Shown: positions 13,401-24,600 of the stretch, in pieces
Layout of the letters: each line of letters begins with the position of its first letter
Numbering within the stretch: position 1 is the stretch's first letter
Source: Argopecten irradians
Taxonomy: Eukaryota > Mollusca > Bivalvia > Pectinida > Pectinidae
Length of the DNA: 64,000 nt
Reading direction: 5' to 3'
Assembly: GCF_041381155.1 (NCBI RefSeq)
Contig: NC_091145.1
Span: 41,319,697-41,383,696, forward strand
Program-made: the position numbers and the translations under genes
The notes under the pieces: generated by a model
Told to the model about the DNA's origin: nothing
The model's database searches: none
What the model saw: the letters and a program-made list of their open reading frames with translations, nothing else

Positions 13401-15261
13401 GCCCCCAGGGGGTCAGAGCCAAAATTTATACAAGTTCTATTCTCCTTCCCCCAAGGATGTTTCTGGCCAAATTTGGTTTCAATCCATGCAGAACTCTAGG
13501 ACAAGTAGCGATTTATAGGATTTACCTCTATTTCCCCTATTGGGCCCGCCCCTCCTGCCCCCGGGGGTCAGAGCCAAAATTTAAATAAGTTCTGTTCCCT
13601 TTCCCCTAAGAATGTTTCTGGCCAAATTTGGTTACAATCCATGCAGAACTCTAGGACAAGTAGCGATTTATAGGATTTACCTCTATTTTCCCTATTGGGC
13701 CCCGCCCCTCCTGTCCCCAGGGGGTCAGAGCAAAAATTTTATACAAGTTCTGTTCCCCTTCCCCCTAGGATGTTTCTGGCCAAATTTGGTTACAATCCAT
13801 GCAGAACTCTAGAACAAGTAGCAATTTATAGGATTTACCTAAATTTCCCCTATTGGGCCCCGCCCCTCCTGTCCCCGGGGGGTCAGAGCCAAAATTTATA
13901 CAAGTTCTGTTCTCCTTCCCCCAAGGATGTTTCTGGCCAAATTTGGTTACAATCCATGCAGAACTCTAGGACAAGTAGCGATTTATAGGATTTACCTTAA
14001 TTTCCCCTATTGGGCCCCGCCCCTCCTGTCCTCGGGGGGTCAGAGCAAAAATTTAAACAAGTTCTGATCCCCTTCCCCCGAGGATGTTTCTGGCCAAATT
14101 TGGTTACAATCCATGCAGAACTCTAGGACAAGTAGCGATTTATAGGATTTACCTAAATATCCCTTATTGGGCCCCGCCCCTCCTGTCCCCGGGGGGTCAG
14201 AGCCAAAATTTATACAAGTTCTGTTCCCCTTCCCCCAAGGATGTTTCTGGCCAAATTTGGTTACAATCCATGCAGAACACTAGGACAGGTAGCGATTTAT
14301 AGGATTTACCTCAATTTCCCCTATTGGGCCCCGCCCCTCCTGCCCCCGGGGGGTCAGAGCCAATATTTATACAAGTTCTATTCCCCTTCCCCCAAGGATG
14401 TTTCTGGCCAAATTTGTTTTCAATCCATGCAGAACTCTAGGACAAGTAGCGATTTAAAGGATTTACCTCAATTTCCCCTATTGGGCCCCGCCCCTCCTGT
14501 CCCCGGGGGGTCAGAGCAAAAATTTATACAAGTTCTGTTCCCCTCCCCCCAAGGATGTTTCTGGCCAAATTTGGTTAAAATCCATGCAGAACTCTATGAC
14601 TAGTAGCGATTTAAAGGAAATGTTGACGGACAGACGGACGACGGACGGACGGACGGACGGACGGACGGACGGACGGACGACGGACGACGGACGCCGCGCC
14701 ATGACATAAGCTCACCGGCCCTTTGGGCCAGGTGAGCTAAAAATACATGTGCAATGTACACTGCCTGGTGTGTAAGTTACACAAGTTTTTACGGTATTTG
14801 TAACAATTACGATTGTGTTTGGTACAGCTAATGTAGCCAGAGCGCCCGCGATTTACCTGTGGATTGGCGATTAGCGTTTTAAAGGATTTACATCTATTTC
14901 CCCTATTGGGTCCCGCCCCTCCTGCCCCCGGGGGGTCAGAGCCAAAATTTACACAAACTCTGTTCCCCTTTCACAAATGATGATTCTGACCAAATTTGGT
15001 CATAATTCATGAAGAACTCTATGACTAGTAGCGATTTAAAGGAAATGTTGACGGACGGACGGACGGACACTCATCCCCTAACGTTACGATATCGTTACTT
15101 TTCATAGCATCTAAAACGATCCATCATTTACAATTTGGATACATACGTGTTACTTTGGTCTCCTGGAGACAAATAACATCAGCATCAAGGGAATCAAATA
15201 GAGTCTTCAGGTTTATTTTACTGGCTCGAATGCCATTGACGTTCCAAGACAAAATTTTCAT
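759..15261 (-). CDS. APEX2: APEX2: DNA-(apurinic/apyrimidinic site) endonuclease 2, five coding exons
   Basis: Coding exons in transcript order: 15261-15147, 5031-4948, 4844-4514, 3957-3888, 1832-759. All introns are GT/AG, phases join exactly, and the product is 557 aa (vertebrate APE2 is about 520). An in-frame TGA lies 12 bases before the ATG. APE2 is a nuclear exonuclease/phosphatase-fold enzyme: weak AP endonuclease, strong 3'-5' exonuclease and 3'-phosphodiesterase, acting in base excision repair and ATR-Chk1 signalling. Visible residues: WNVNG (N7, N9), LQETK (E34), GDLN (D184, N186), LDY (D278), SDHCP (D304, H305). The tail has two PCNA-binding PIP-like boxes, QQKLSSFF (337-344) and QSKLLNFF (419-426). 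It ends in a Zf-GRF domain whose likely zinc ligands are C507, H510, C533 or C534, and C547, with GPNKGKQFF between them. Intron 1 is 10.1 kb of repeats. The EEP fold and Zf-GRF together exclude APEX1. Confidence 0.95.
1993..2405. repeat. 71-bp tandem repeat, about 5-6 copies
   Basis: A unit of about 71 bp containing TTATCTTGTATTTTC and TGATATTAGACC recurs from about 1993 to 2405, in APEX2 intron 4. One copy lacks the TTACGGTTATTAA lead. No coding potential. Confidence 0.85.
2531..3345 (+). repeat. 'AGAGGCCC' repeat with ~155-bp core and (ACGG)n end
   Basis: Head AAAAGAGGCCAAGAGGGCC and CTAACCTGG; about four copies of a ~155-bp core (CCAAATTTGGTTACAATCC, GTAGCGATTTA, GGGCCC..CCCC, CCAAAATTTATACAAG); then a GACGG tract at 3265-3302 and the tail GACATAAGTTCACCTGGCCC. 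It lies in APEX2 intron 4. The architecture resembles bivalve pearl/HINE-type non-autonomous elements (recognised from memory). The short ORFs in it are not genes. Confidence 0.75.
3346..3887. other. APEX2 intron 4 remainder
   Basis: Between the repeat ending near 3345 and exon 4 I see only A+T-rich intron sequence with a short T run near 3640; no gene or structured repeat. Confidence 0.6.
3958..4513. other. APEX2 intron 3
   Basis: Ordinary A+T-rich intron between exons 3 and 4 with several weakly similar pieces (CCAATAAAT, AGATAATTAAC); nothing coding recognised. Confidence 0.6.
5262..6536 (+). repeat. 'AGAGGCCC' repeat, second core type (~320 bp)
   Basis: Head ACAAGAGGCCCATGGGCC then TTAACGGTCACCTGA; about three copies of a ~320-bp core (TTGACCCCCTCCCCAGGGGG, CATATAATTCACAATTTTT, CCCCGCCCC..CAGGGGGTCGG); an ACGACGGAC tract at 6466-6500; tail AGAATCAGGTGACCTAATAA. 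The terminal GGTCACCTGATT and AATCAGGTGACC are inverted. The core is unrelated to the one at 2531. Lies in APEX2 intron 1. Confidence 0.7.
6572..7110 (+). repeat. 'AGAGGCCC'-type repeat, ~155-bp core, 3' truncated
   Basis: Head ACAAGAGACACAGGCCTG and GCTCACCTGGTTTGTAATGCC, followed by about three diverged copies of the CCAAATTTGGTTA core. There is no (ACGG)n tract; similarity fades near 7110. In APEX2 intron 1. Confidence 0.7.
7111..7760. other. APEX2 intron 1 segment with short duplication and T run
   Basis: Contains a direct duplication of an ACAGTACACACTACAAGC unit (about 7349-7410) and a ~24-base poly(T) run at 7470-7494. On the minus strand a GTTCGAATCCTGCC motif near 7245 resembles a tRNA B box, but no cloverleaf is convincing. 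No gene seen. Confidence 0.5.
7760..8365 (+). repeat. 'AGAGGCCC' repeat, third core type (~165 bp)
   Basis: Head ACAAGAGGCCCAAGGGGC then TTAACGGTCATCTGA, followed by two copies of a core with ATGGATGAAATCCACTCAAG-like and CCCCGCCC..GGGGTCGGA motifs. The same core recurs at 10490-10963, so the two pieces may be one element split by the intervening repeat at 8590-10490. Confidence 0.65.
8590..10085 (+). repeat. Hairpin-bearing tandem repeat, ~150-160 bp unit, (ACGG)n end
   Basis: About nine copies of a unit with CAAGATGGCCGCC, the inverted CGGCCATCTTG, GACCGATCGGTC, ATGCAATATGCACAACTAG, GGGGAACCTACATATGAAA and AGAAATAGCGGTAACAAAC. Later copies are near-identical, earlier ones diverged. It ends in a GACGG tract (10013-10062) and GGCGATTTGAATAG. 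Within APEX2 intron 1; a diverged piece lies at 61590-61780. Confidence 0.8.
10080..10490 (+). repeat. ~120-bp tandem repeat, about 3.5 copies
   Basis: Unit includes CAGCAGCCATCTTGGAATAC, AAAATCTTTATGAAA, TTGTTCGCCATCCCTTAAAA and GAGACCAAAACCTGAAAACA. It sits between the (ACGG)n end of the 8590 repeat and another core array. In APEX2 intron 1. Confidence 0.75.
10490..10963 (+). repeat. Third-core-type tandem repeat, ~165-bp unit, 3 copies
   Basis: Copies of AATATGGATGAAATCCACTC, GGAGGAGTAGGATTTTAAA and CCCCTAGGGG blocks, matching the core at 7760-8365. It runs directly into the next AGAGGCCC head at 10964. Confidence 0.75.
10964..11790 (+). repeat. 'AGAGGCCC' repeat, ~155-bp core, 3' truncated
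   Basis: Head AACAAGAGGCCCATAGGGCC and CTCATCTGG; about four core copies (CAAGGATGTTTGTGGCCAAA, GTAGCGATTTATAGG, CCCCGGGGGGTCAGAGCC), one internally shortened near 11323. It stops abruptly near 11790 without the ACGG tract. In APEX2 intron 1. Confidence 0.8.
11986..12286. repeat. Foldback element, inverted ~60-bp arms
   Basis: The left arm (11986-12044; ATAGGTATTTAGCACACTGA, AAGACCCACTATAGACTAA) is the inverse complement of the right arm (12227-12286; TTAGCCTATAGTGGGTCTTT, GTGCTAAATACCTATGG) with a few mismatches. The spacer is about 180 bp. A MITE-like hairpin in APEX2 intron 1. Confidence 0.75.
12661..12915. mobile_element. 255-bp MITE with TA duplication and internal 33-bp tandem repeat
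   Basis: Terminal inverted repeats of about 45 bp begin CAGTTGGTAGTAGACTAAAG on the left; the right end, inverted, reads CAGTTGGTTGTAGACTAAAG. TA flanks both ends (12659-12660, 12916-12917), as for Tc1/mariner-type MITEs. The interior is about four copies of a 33-bp unit (CTCCGTGTCTACCTGTAG). No transposase. Confidence 0.8.
13127..14742 (+). repeat. Complete-looking 'AGAGGCCC' repeat, ~9 core copies, (ACGG)n tail
   Basis: Head ACAAGAGGCCCAGAGGGCC then TGTATCGCTCACCTGG; nine or so copies of the ~155-bp core; a GACGG tract at 14625-14690; tail CCATGACATAAGCTCACC followed by GGCCCTTTGGGCCAGGTGAG. Head and tail each carry a GGCCC..GGGCC mini-palindrome and a CTCACCTGG box in opposite orientations. 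The best copy in the window for defining the family's ends. APEX2 intron 1. Confidence 0.8.
14876..15070 (+). repeat. Single-core fragment of the 'AGAGGCCC' repeat
   Basis: One copy of the ~155-bp core plus a (ACGG)n stub (15050-15068) lies only ~77 bases from the donor of APEX2 exon 1. Confidence 0.75.
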
Positions 15262-15663
15262 TTCTAGAAGTCAACTTTCACTTTGACATCAATATTGTAA
15301 CGGGGAATTTGATTAGTCGAGAATGTCAAAGAAATTGTAAAATATAAACCAATATGGTGTTCGTTACGGATTTTACTAGATATTTTGTTTTCATTCATGA
15401 TACATTTCATGGATGAAATCAATACAGTTATTTTGGTGTGATAAAGATTTATTGTAGTTTTTATAAAACATTCAATATGCTTCCATTTTTAATATCTATT
15501 AAAAGTGTTGACTTTATTACACGGTCGTATATTTATTTGGGCCTTTTATTATACCACTCCCTCATCAACCAATCGTATGCTACATAACAATTTAGTATTC
15601 TTTCCCGCGGATTTTTCTACAAAGGTTAAGGACACGTGAATATATCGCTGAGCTAATAATAGT
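15262..15663. promoter_or_regulatory. Shared APEX2/TMPO upstream region (candidate bidirectional promoter)
   Basis: These 402 bp separate the APEX2 start codon (minus) from the TMPO start codon (plus). They must contain the 5' UTRs and presumably both transcription starts unless an upstream noncoding exon exists. No strong TATA box was identified for either direction. Inferred from gene arrangement only. Confidence 0.55.
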
Positions 15664-18600
15664 ATGTCTAACCCATTGCTGCTGACGAAAGCTAAACTGA
15701 AAGAGGAACTGTTACAACACAATATCCCGTTACCCAAATCTGACGCAAAGAAGCAGGCATACATTGATTTGTATACAGAGCACGTGCTCAAAGGAGAGCC
15801 GGAAAACGACCTGACAGAAGAAAACAGTGATAAACAAAGTGAAGAAAGTGATACTGAAGTAACTTTTAAAAATGTAAGAAAGTAAAACGTAATTAAATTC
15901 AAGTAACTTCTCTGACTAAACAATGCAATATGACTGAGACATTATTTTATGAAAATAGAATACCAATAACATGGATGAATTCTGTTTTATTTTTGAAAAT
16001 ATAGATTCATTTTGATGTAAGATTTTTTTTTGAAAATTCAATCTTCATCTGAACTGAGAACGTAACTATTTTAACGTCAACTAATAATACATTTACTGCC
16101 ATGCAGTACCAGAAACTTTTTAAAAGTCTGATTGATACATTCGTATAGTGATCAGTTTTCCTGCAACAGTTGACAAAATACATCGCCGACACTGAGACAG
16201 AAATCGAACACCTCACCTGAATTTGACATAAATTTAATATTGTTGGGTGCGTTCAGAACTTCAGAGATGTAATCATGGTACCAATAATTACCTAGTGTAG
16301 TTACTATGGGTAGAAAGACTGTTCTTTGAATCAAGGATTAATAAGTGAGAAGGATTCGTGACTGTTTCTTTACGTTACTAAACACCACGCCTATGAACCG
16401 GGAATAAAAACCATTTTTCTCAACAAATACTAGTCTTATCGAGTAAAACGAAACACCAATGTAAAGTTTATTAAATTTCACAACGTTTATCACTTGCTTT
16501 ACGTACGGAATATTTAGAGGATATGTCTCAAATTTGTGTCAAAAAATAGGACAGCTCATGAAGTGATGGCCAGCTTCAGAAAGTAAGACGGTGACCCTCG
16601 CATCCGCAAGCTACATCAAAGGCTGTGCCGGCGGATATCAAAGGAAAATCAGTCGTTGCCCAACGTTACGGTCAGTGGCCAAACACAAAAGCTCCTGCCT
16701 TGTATTTCCCCCGACACCCAGTGTGACTTATCCTTCTCATATACGTCCTTGTTTGAATGGACATACCAATGGTGGCATACTTGCCAGTTGCCAATGGGAC
16801 CAACGGTATACCAATGGTGCACAGCTAAGAGACAAAAATAACAAACAGACAATTGCTAATAGCAGGGGTTGTTTTGAATCAACAGGTGCATTTCAACATT
16901 GTAGTTTTCCCATTTATGATCAAATTTAGAGGAAAAAATAGCCACAACAACTTCTACATAATATTATGGAGGTCGCCATCTGAAATTATGTCATTACCGA
17001 ACTTACCAACTCTGACAGAGCTCTAGACCATCTGCGAAAAAAGTTGATGTTAGTAAATTTTGTTGGTTGACATTGGCACCATTGGTATACCATTGGTAAC
17101 TTTTGGGAAGTGCAAGGTACCAATAAATTTATTCTGAACACACCCATTGTTTTAATAAGCAGTAAAAGAATATTGTTATATTGATTGTAGTCAAGCTCAA
17201 AAACTAGGACAAACGTTCATAAAGGAAGTGGAGACTATATAAATAAGACAGAAGAAAACCCTGTCATGGAGTCTGTCACAGATCTCACAGATGCTGAATT
17301 GGCACAAGAGTTACGATCTAGAGGTGCAGACCCTGGACCAGTTACTGGTAAGATGCAATTTGTGACTTGTCATGACAACGTTTTTATGAAATATTGTTTT
17401 TAACTGTGTTATCTGTTACAATACACTTATTTAACTTCAATTTATTATTTTTTATTTTCTGAATGTTGCCTTTATATTTTAGCAACGACGAGGAAAGTGT
17501 ATGAGAAGAAACTGTTGAAACTACGTCAGGCAGAAGGAACCACCACAGAGAAAATCATAGAAACACCACAATATGGTATGAAGGTTTAAAAAGAAAATTG
17601 GAATGATAAATGTCAGGTATTCTGTAATACCAGGGGTGTACAATTCTGAAAATTTTGCACTAGCCCAAGGGCTAGTAGCATCAATTTTTCACTAGCCCTG
17701 ATCAGAAGTCTACTAGCCCTATTTTTCGTTTGTTTTTATATGTTCATTTTACTCGATCTGGATTTTTTACAAACCTGTACAGAACAAGTACATGTCTAAC
17801 AGTGTGTTAAATACCATTCCGCTAATAAAGATATTGCACCGATTGTTCATAGGTACCAGGTATTCATTTAGTAAAAACATTCTTGAGTCAATATTGATAA
17901 TGCAACAATGCCATCGCATGCAAATTCTTTAGATTTGAAATTATGGTTCTTATTTCACTGAGATATTTCCTTTAAAACTATCATTTATATATAGAAAGAT
18001 AACATAATCAGTATATCTATTAAAGTTTAACTTTGATATTAAAAGCTTAGCAGGAAAATGTAAAGTGAACAATCAGTATTTATTATCTGCTGTTTTCATT
18101 TTATAGGTATGATGAATTTAGTAAATAGTACTGTTCATGAAAATTCTGTAAAAAATATTTAATTGAAATAACTGTTTTACTGAACACTTACTTATTTTCC
18201 CTAATTTTATGAGCATTGAAATTTTTTTTTATCTAGTAACATTTGCATGATACATTCGTATTTGAATAAAATGATGTCAATTTGTTATTGAATTTCATAT
18301 AGATTTATTTTAAGAACTTCACAAAATCAATTTTACAATTTAATTTCATATAGATTTATTTTAAGAACTTCACAAAATCAATTTTACAATTTACTATAAA
18401 ATATTTTGTAAATGATTATTAATTAGGCTAGCACTGCTGATTTTCATTTACAAGTTTTCAATATATCATAAAAATATGCGAAAGATAAGATGAAAAATAT
18501 GCAAAAATATTGTACCTTTAATTATGAAACCTCTATTAAAGTTATTTTGAAAAAACGTTCAGTGGGTTTATTTGTGTCAGCTGTGTTAACTAAGCATACC

Positions 18601-21600
18601 TATGTATCTGCAAGTGTATACGTACATGACAACATGTACATTTTACCGTGTATTTTAATTACTTCAAAATGATCCGCTATCCATCGCACAGCAGTAGTTC
18701 TTTTTGTATCCAACCCCCATATACTCAAATTTATAACACTAAAATGATAATGAAGCTAGATAATAAAAATGTCACTTCATAATTGATTCTTGTCTAGAGT
18801 CAAGAAATCTAGATTTTTCCTGTTCCCTGTCTGTCGGAAACCTCGGCAAACACATGGCCATCTGGGTCACTCAAGCGCTTAACTTTCATCAATTACATAA
18901 CAAAACGTTTGATGCATCTAGATGAAGAATGTTATTTATGTTTGGGAGCCACCTGTGGTATGCAACGATATCGTTTGCTTCAGTTTTGACAACACATTTA
19001 CTGCTAGTCGAATTCTGAACGGCAATAAAAGGCTAAACTGCTGATTTACAACTAAAATTTCAATGTGAATATAGATTTTAACAGAAATGTTCACTAGCCC
19101 ACGGGCTAGTAATGATCGTGAAGCCCTGACCTGAAAATCACTTGCCCCGGATGTCGGGCTAGTGGAATTGTACACCCCTGAATACCAAAATGATGTTAAT
19201 AAGGAAAACGAATATATACTAAAAAAAACAATATTGAAACTTTGAATGCTGCTGTGGCTTGGCATTAGCTGTTTCCATTTAACAATCTCTAAACTATTAA
19301 ACTATCAAGTTTGTTTAATTTAAAGACATTGTCTTTAGTTCAAGGCCACAGGTAAAATATCTCTTAATGGGTTCTTTTAAAAATTTCAGGACCCAAAGAC
19401 CTTCACTTTTGTCTACAATACATTAAAGGACTGTCAGCTTTGTTGAACTGGATGACCTTGACCTGCATTCAAAGTGTTCACAAGGAACAAATTAGCTAAA
19501 TATTTGAATAACTTCTGCTCATTAAATGATAGGCTTAAAAACCAGATTCATTATATTTGTCCAGTTTGTTTAAAATAAAATGTTAGAGCTATATTATGAT
19601 ACAGACATTTTAACCTTTGGTGAGAAAAAAGAGGTAGATTTCTGACTCGGTAGCATTATACGCGGCATTTTTCGCGACGCGTCAGAGAGATATAATATCA
19701 ATAATATGCAAAATAATTACAAAAACATATTTTGTTAACAAATTATGATTAACTTTAATTATTACCATTGGCCTTGCATTGGTGGCTCATTTTGTATTTT
19801 CCAAATATTAATTAAGGCTTACATTAAATTTGGAAGATGAAAAATGCCAATAAATACATTGTATACTTTTATTTCAATGCTATTTATCACCTTTTTTAAT
19901 TATACATTTTGTCTATTAGTTTTGGGGTTTTTTTCCACTTTTTTTTTTTTTTTTGTAATACATACTGGACTCATTTTCTTTTGATTTATGCAAGAAAAAA
20001 ATACAAATATTTGTTTCTAAAATTTACACCAATATTCTAGTGAAAAAATCACCCTGAAATTTTTTTTTTTTTTAGTGATATCCTGAAAAAATATACTAAA
20101 ATCCGGCTCCTTTATTAGAATCACCCCATTCCATAATGGCGGCCATTACGATTGCAAAGCTTATGATTTTCAGCAGACACTTTATGCCTATTTCTATTTT
20201 ACATTAAAAACGTGAGTAAATCATTTCAATTATAAGTAGTGTTTGTTTTTGAAATGATGATTACTAGTTTTAAGCACAAAATTTATTGAAAGGCCAGATG
20301 ATTGTTTCCTTACGGTAGGCCTACAGTACGTAATACACATCGTTACACTCAGACACGTGAAATAGGCTAAGCAAGTGACACCACCAAGCCAAGGTGGAAC
20401 TAGCCCCAGACTGCTAATTAACACCAGTGGGTGTTGGTCAGGGAGTGTTCACACCTCCTTTGTTTACTTAATTATCAAGCCAGTCCCCCTGCTCACTCTG
20501 GTATGCATTTTGAAGCCACCAAGGCAGCCCCAACCGACTATGAAAAATTCAGAAATCGGAAGAAAAAAAATGAAGACGATGTTTTGCAGAAATCGGAATA
20601 TTTGGATATTAAAGCGGTAGGCGGAATATCAGTCTCAAAAGCGGTAGACTTCCGCCAGAATCGGTAGGGTTAACATGTCTGTATAATATATTATAGCCCA
20701 AATGGGTCTAGGATGCAACAATACTATGTCCACCAGATAAAATTACCATGATATGCATATTTGTCTTTCAGAGGAAGTACCGGATGATGAAGAAAGATCG
20801 TAAGTAACTTTTAACTAAAAACTATAACCTAAATTACATGATTTTCATATGCTTATTTACTGGTATCGTGGTATTTGACAAGAAAAATGAAATAAAACAT
20901 TAATATACCAAATGTAAAATGTAGTTTTCCTAGAATTGTACAAATCAGAAAATTGCTAATAATAAATTATCAATATTAAGTATGGGGACAGATACTGTAC
21001 ATAATCTATTGCTTTTCTTACCATAAATTTAGCTATGAAATGTTGTGTCTTATTGATTAATGTTGTTAATAAAGACAATAATATAACATTAATTGGAAAT
21101 CCATGAATTCATCAATGTGCAATATTAAATCAGTAAGTTAACTGAAATTAGTTTATATTAGATTGTATGTTTAACATCTCAGACCGCCACCTAAACCTAG
21201 AACTCCAACCAGGAGAGTTACCAGAACGCCTAAAAAGGTGGAGCCAGATTACATGGGTGAAGAGTCAATGGTCATCAACAGAAAACCACTCCGTTCAGAA
21301 CCGAAACCAGAGTAAGTTATAGTAGCAAGTAGCAACCAAATTACAATAAAGGATTGATTGATAATGATGTCAACAAATTGTGATAAGCTACACATGTCAA
21401 CCAAATTACAATAAAATGATAATGATACGGTGATAATGATACAATAAAGGAGTGTACGGAGTGTAGCTACACATGTCAACCAAATTACATAAAGGATTTA
21501 TGAATGATACACATGTCAACCAAATTACGGTATAATGTACGGTGTAGCTACACATGTCAACCAAATTACAATAAAGGATTGATAATGATACGGTGTGTAT

Positions 21601-24600
21601 CTACACTTGTCAACCAAATTACAATAAAGGATTTATAATGATACGGAGTGTAGCTACACATGTCAACCAAATTACAATAAAGGATTTATAATGATACGGA
21701 GTGTAGCTACATGTGTCAACCAAATTACAATAAAGGATTGATAATGATACAGAGTGTAGCTACACGTGTCCTTCATTGGTGAAATAAAATTTACTTTCAA
21801 AATTATTACAGGAGTATCGCAAACCAATTTATGTTGGTAGTGACTTATTTTGTATGCCTAAGCATTGCAAGCTTTTACAACAATTAAATTTTGCAATTTA
21901 AACGCTGTAATAATTATCTAGATTATAAATTAACAAATTTTTGAAAAACTTATGAAGTTTATTAAAATTTTCTGCTGATTGAAAAATGTGGTTTATCTTA
22001 TGATATTGTTACGCAGCCAATGAATGTTTATTTGGGATGTTTTGATGACTAGTATACAATGTGTGCAAGTTGTCTTGAAATGAAATCTGATAGTGTTTTT
22101 ACTCTGCAGTGCTGACATTGACATTGAGAATTTATTTTTGACTTTTGTTTCAAGACAACTTATGATGCAGGTGACCGGGAACATACATTTCTAGACATTG
22201 AGATGTTGAACGTTTCTTTGCGATCAGTTGGTTGTTTATGGGTACAAGTGTGACAAATTTAACCACATGTAAGACATTTGGTACACTCCTTTGTTTATGG
22301 GTACACGTGTGACAAATTTAACCACATATCAGACATTTGGTACATTCCTTTGTTTATGGGTACACGTGTGACAAATTTAACCACATATCAGACATTTGGT
22401 ACATTCCTTTGTTTATGGGTACACGTGTGACAAATTTAACCACATACCAGACATTCGGTACATTCCTTTGTTTATGGGTACACCTGTGACAAATTTAACC
22501 ACATATCAGACATTTGATACATTCCTTTGTTTATGGGTACACGTGTGACAAATTTAACCACATATCAGACATTCGGTACATTCCTTTGTTTATGGGTACA
22601 CGTGTGACAAATTTAACCACATATCAGACATTTGGTACATTCCTTTGTTTATGGGTACATGTGTGACAAATTTAACCACATATCAGACATTTGGTACATT
22701 CCTTTGTTTATGGGTACAAGTGTGACAAATTTAACCACATATCAGACATTTGGTACATTCCTTTGTTTATGGGTACATGTGTGACAAATTTAACCACATA
22801 TAAGACATTTGGTACATTCCTTTGTTTATGGGTACACGTGTGACAAATTTAACCACATATCAGACATTTGGTACATTCCTTTGTTTATGGGTACAAGTGT
22901 GACAAATTTAACCACATATAAGACATTTGATACATTCCTTTGTTTATGGGTACACATGTGACAAATTTAACCACATATCAGACATTTGGTACATTCCTTT
23001 GTTTATGGGTACAAGTGTGACAAATTTAACCACATATAAGACATTTGATACATTCCTTTGTTTATGGGTACACGTGTGACAAATTTAACCACATATCCGA
23101 CATTTGGTACATTCCTTTGTTTATGGGTACAAGTGTGACAAATTTAACCACATATAAGACATTTGATACATTCCTTTGTTTATGGGTACACATGTGACAA
23201 ATTTAACCACATATCAGACATTTGGTACATTCCTTTGTTTATGGGTACACGTGTGACAAATTTAACCACATATAAGACATTTGGTACATTCCTTTGTTTA
23301 TGGGTACAAGTGTGACAAATTTAACCACATATCAGACATTTGGTACATTCCTTTGTTTATGGGTACACGTGTGACAAATTTAACCACATATAAGACATTT
23401 GGTACATTCCTTTGTTTATGGGTACACATGTGACAAATTTAACCACATATAAGACATTTGATACATTCCTTTGTTTATGGGTACACGTGTGACAAATTTA
23501 ACCACATATCAGACATTTGATACATTCCTTTGTTTATGGGTACAAGTGTGACAAATTTAACCACATATCAGACATTTGGTACATTCCTTTGTTTATGGGT
23601 ACACGTGTGACAAATTTAACCACATATCAGACATTTGATACATTCCTTTGTTTATGGGTACAAGTGTGACAAATTTAACCAAATATCAGACATTTGGTAC
23701 ATTCCTTTGTTTATGGGTACACGTGTGACAAATTTAACCACATATCAGACATTTGGTACATTCCTTTGTTTATGGGTACACGTGTGACAAATTTAACCAC
23801 ATATAAGACATTTGGTACATTCCTTTGTTTATGGGTACACGTGTGACAAATTTAACCACATATCAGACATTTGGTACATTCCTTTGTTTATGGGTACAAG
23901 TGTGACAAATTTAACCACATATCAGACATTTGGTACATTCCTTTGTTTATGGGTACACGGTGTGACAAATTTAACCACATATCAGACATTTGGTACATTC
24001 CTTTGTTTATGGGTACACGTGTGACAAATTTAACCACATATCAGACATTTGGTACATTCCTTTGTTTATGGGTACATGTGTGACAAATTTAACCACATAT
24101 AAGACATTTGGTACATTCCTTTGTTTATGGGTACAAGTGTGACAAATTTAACCACATATCAGACATTTGGTACATTCCTTTGTTTATGGGTACAAGTGTG
24201 ACAAATTTAACCACATATAAGACATTTGGCTACATTCCTTTGTTTATGGGTACACATGTGACAAATTTAACCACATATCAGACATTTGGTACATTCCTTT
24301 GTTTATGGGTACACATGTGACAAATTTAACCACATATCAGACATTTGGTACATTCCTTTGTTTATGGGTACACGTGTGACAAATTTAACCACATATCCGA
24401 CATTTGGTACATTCCTTTGTTTATGGGTACAAGTGTGACAAATTTAACCACATATAAGACATTTGATACATTCCTTTGTTTATGGGTACACGTGTGACAA
24501 ATTTAACCACATATCAGACATTTGGTACATTCCTTTGTTTATGGGTACAAGTGTGACAAATTTAACCACATATAAGACATTTGATACATTCCTTTGTTTA

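Noticed and set aside
2524..15070. Numerous 60-128 aa ORFs with 'KFGYNPCRTLGQVAIYRIYL' and 'GGQSQNLYKFCSPSPKD' repeats
   Set aside because: Translations of the ~155-bp repeat core found in many copies and both orientations; frame is not preserved between copies.
16591..16929. 112-aa plus-strand ORF in TMPO intron 1
   Set aside because: It lies wholly inside the TTGT-flanked non-autonomous element, with Cys-rich chance content and no recognisable domain.
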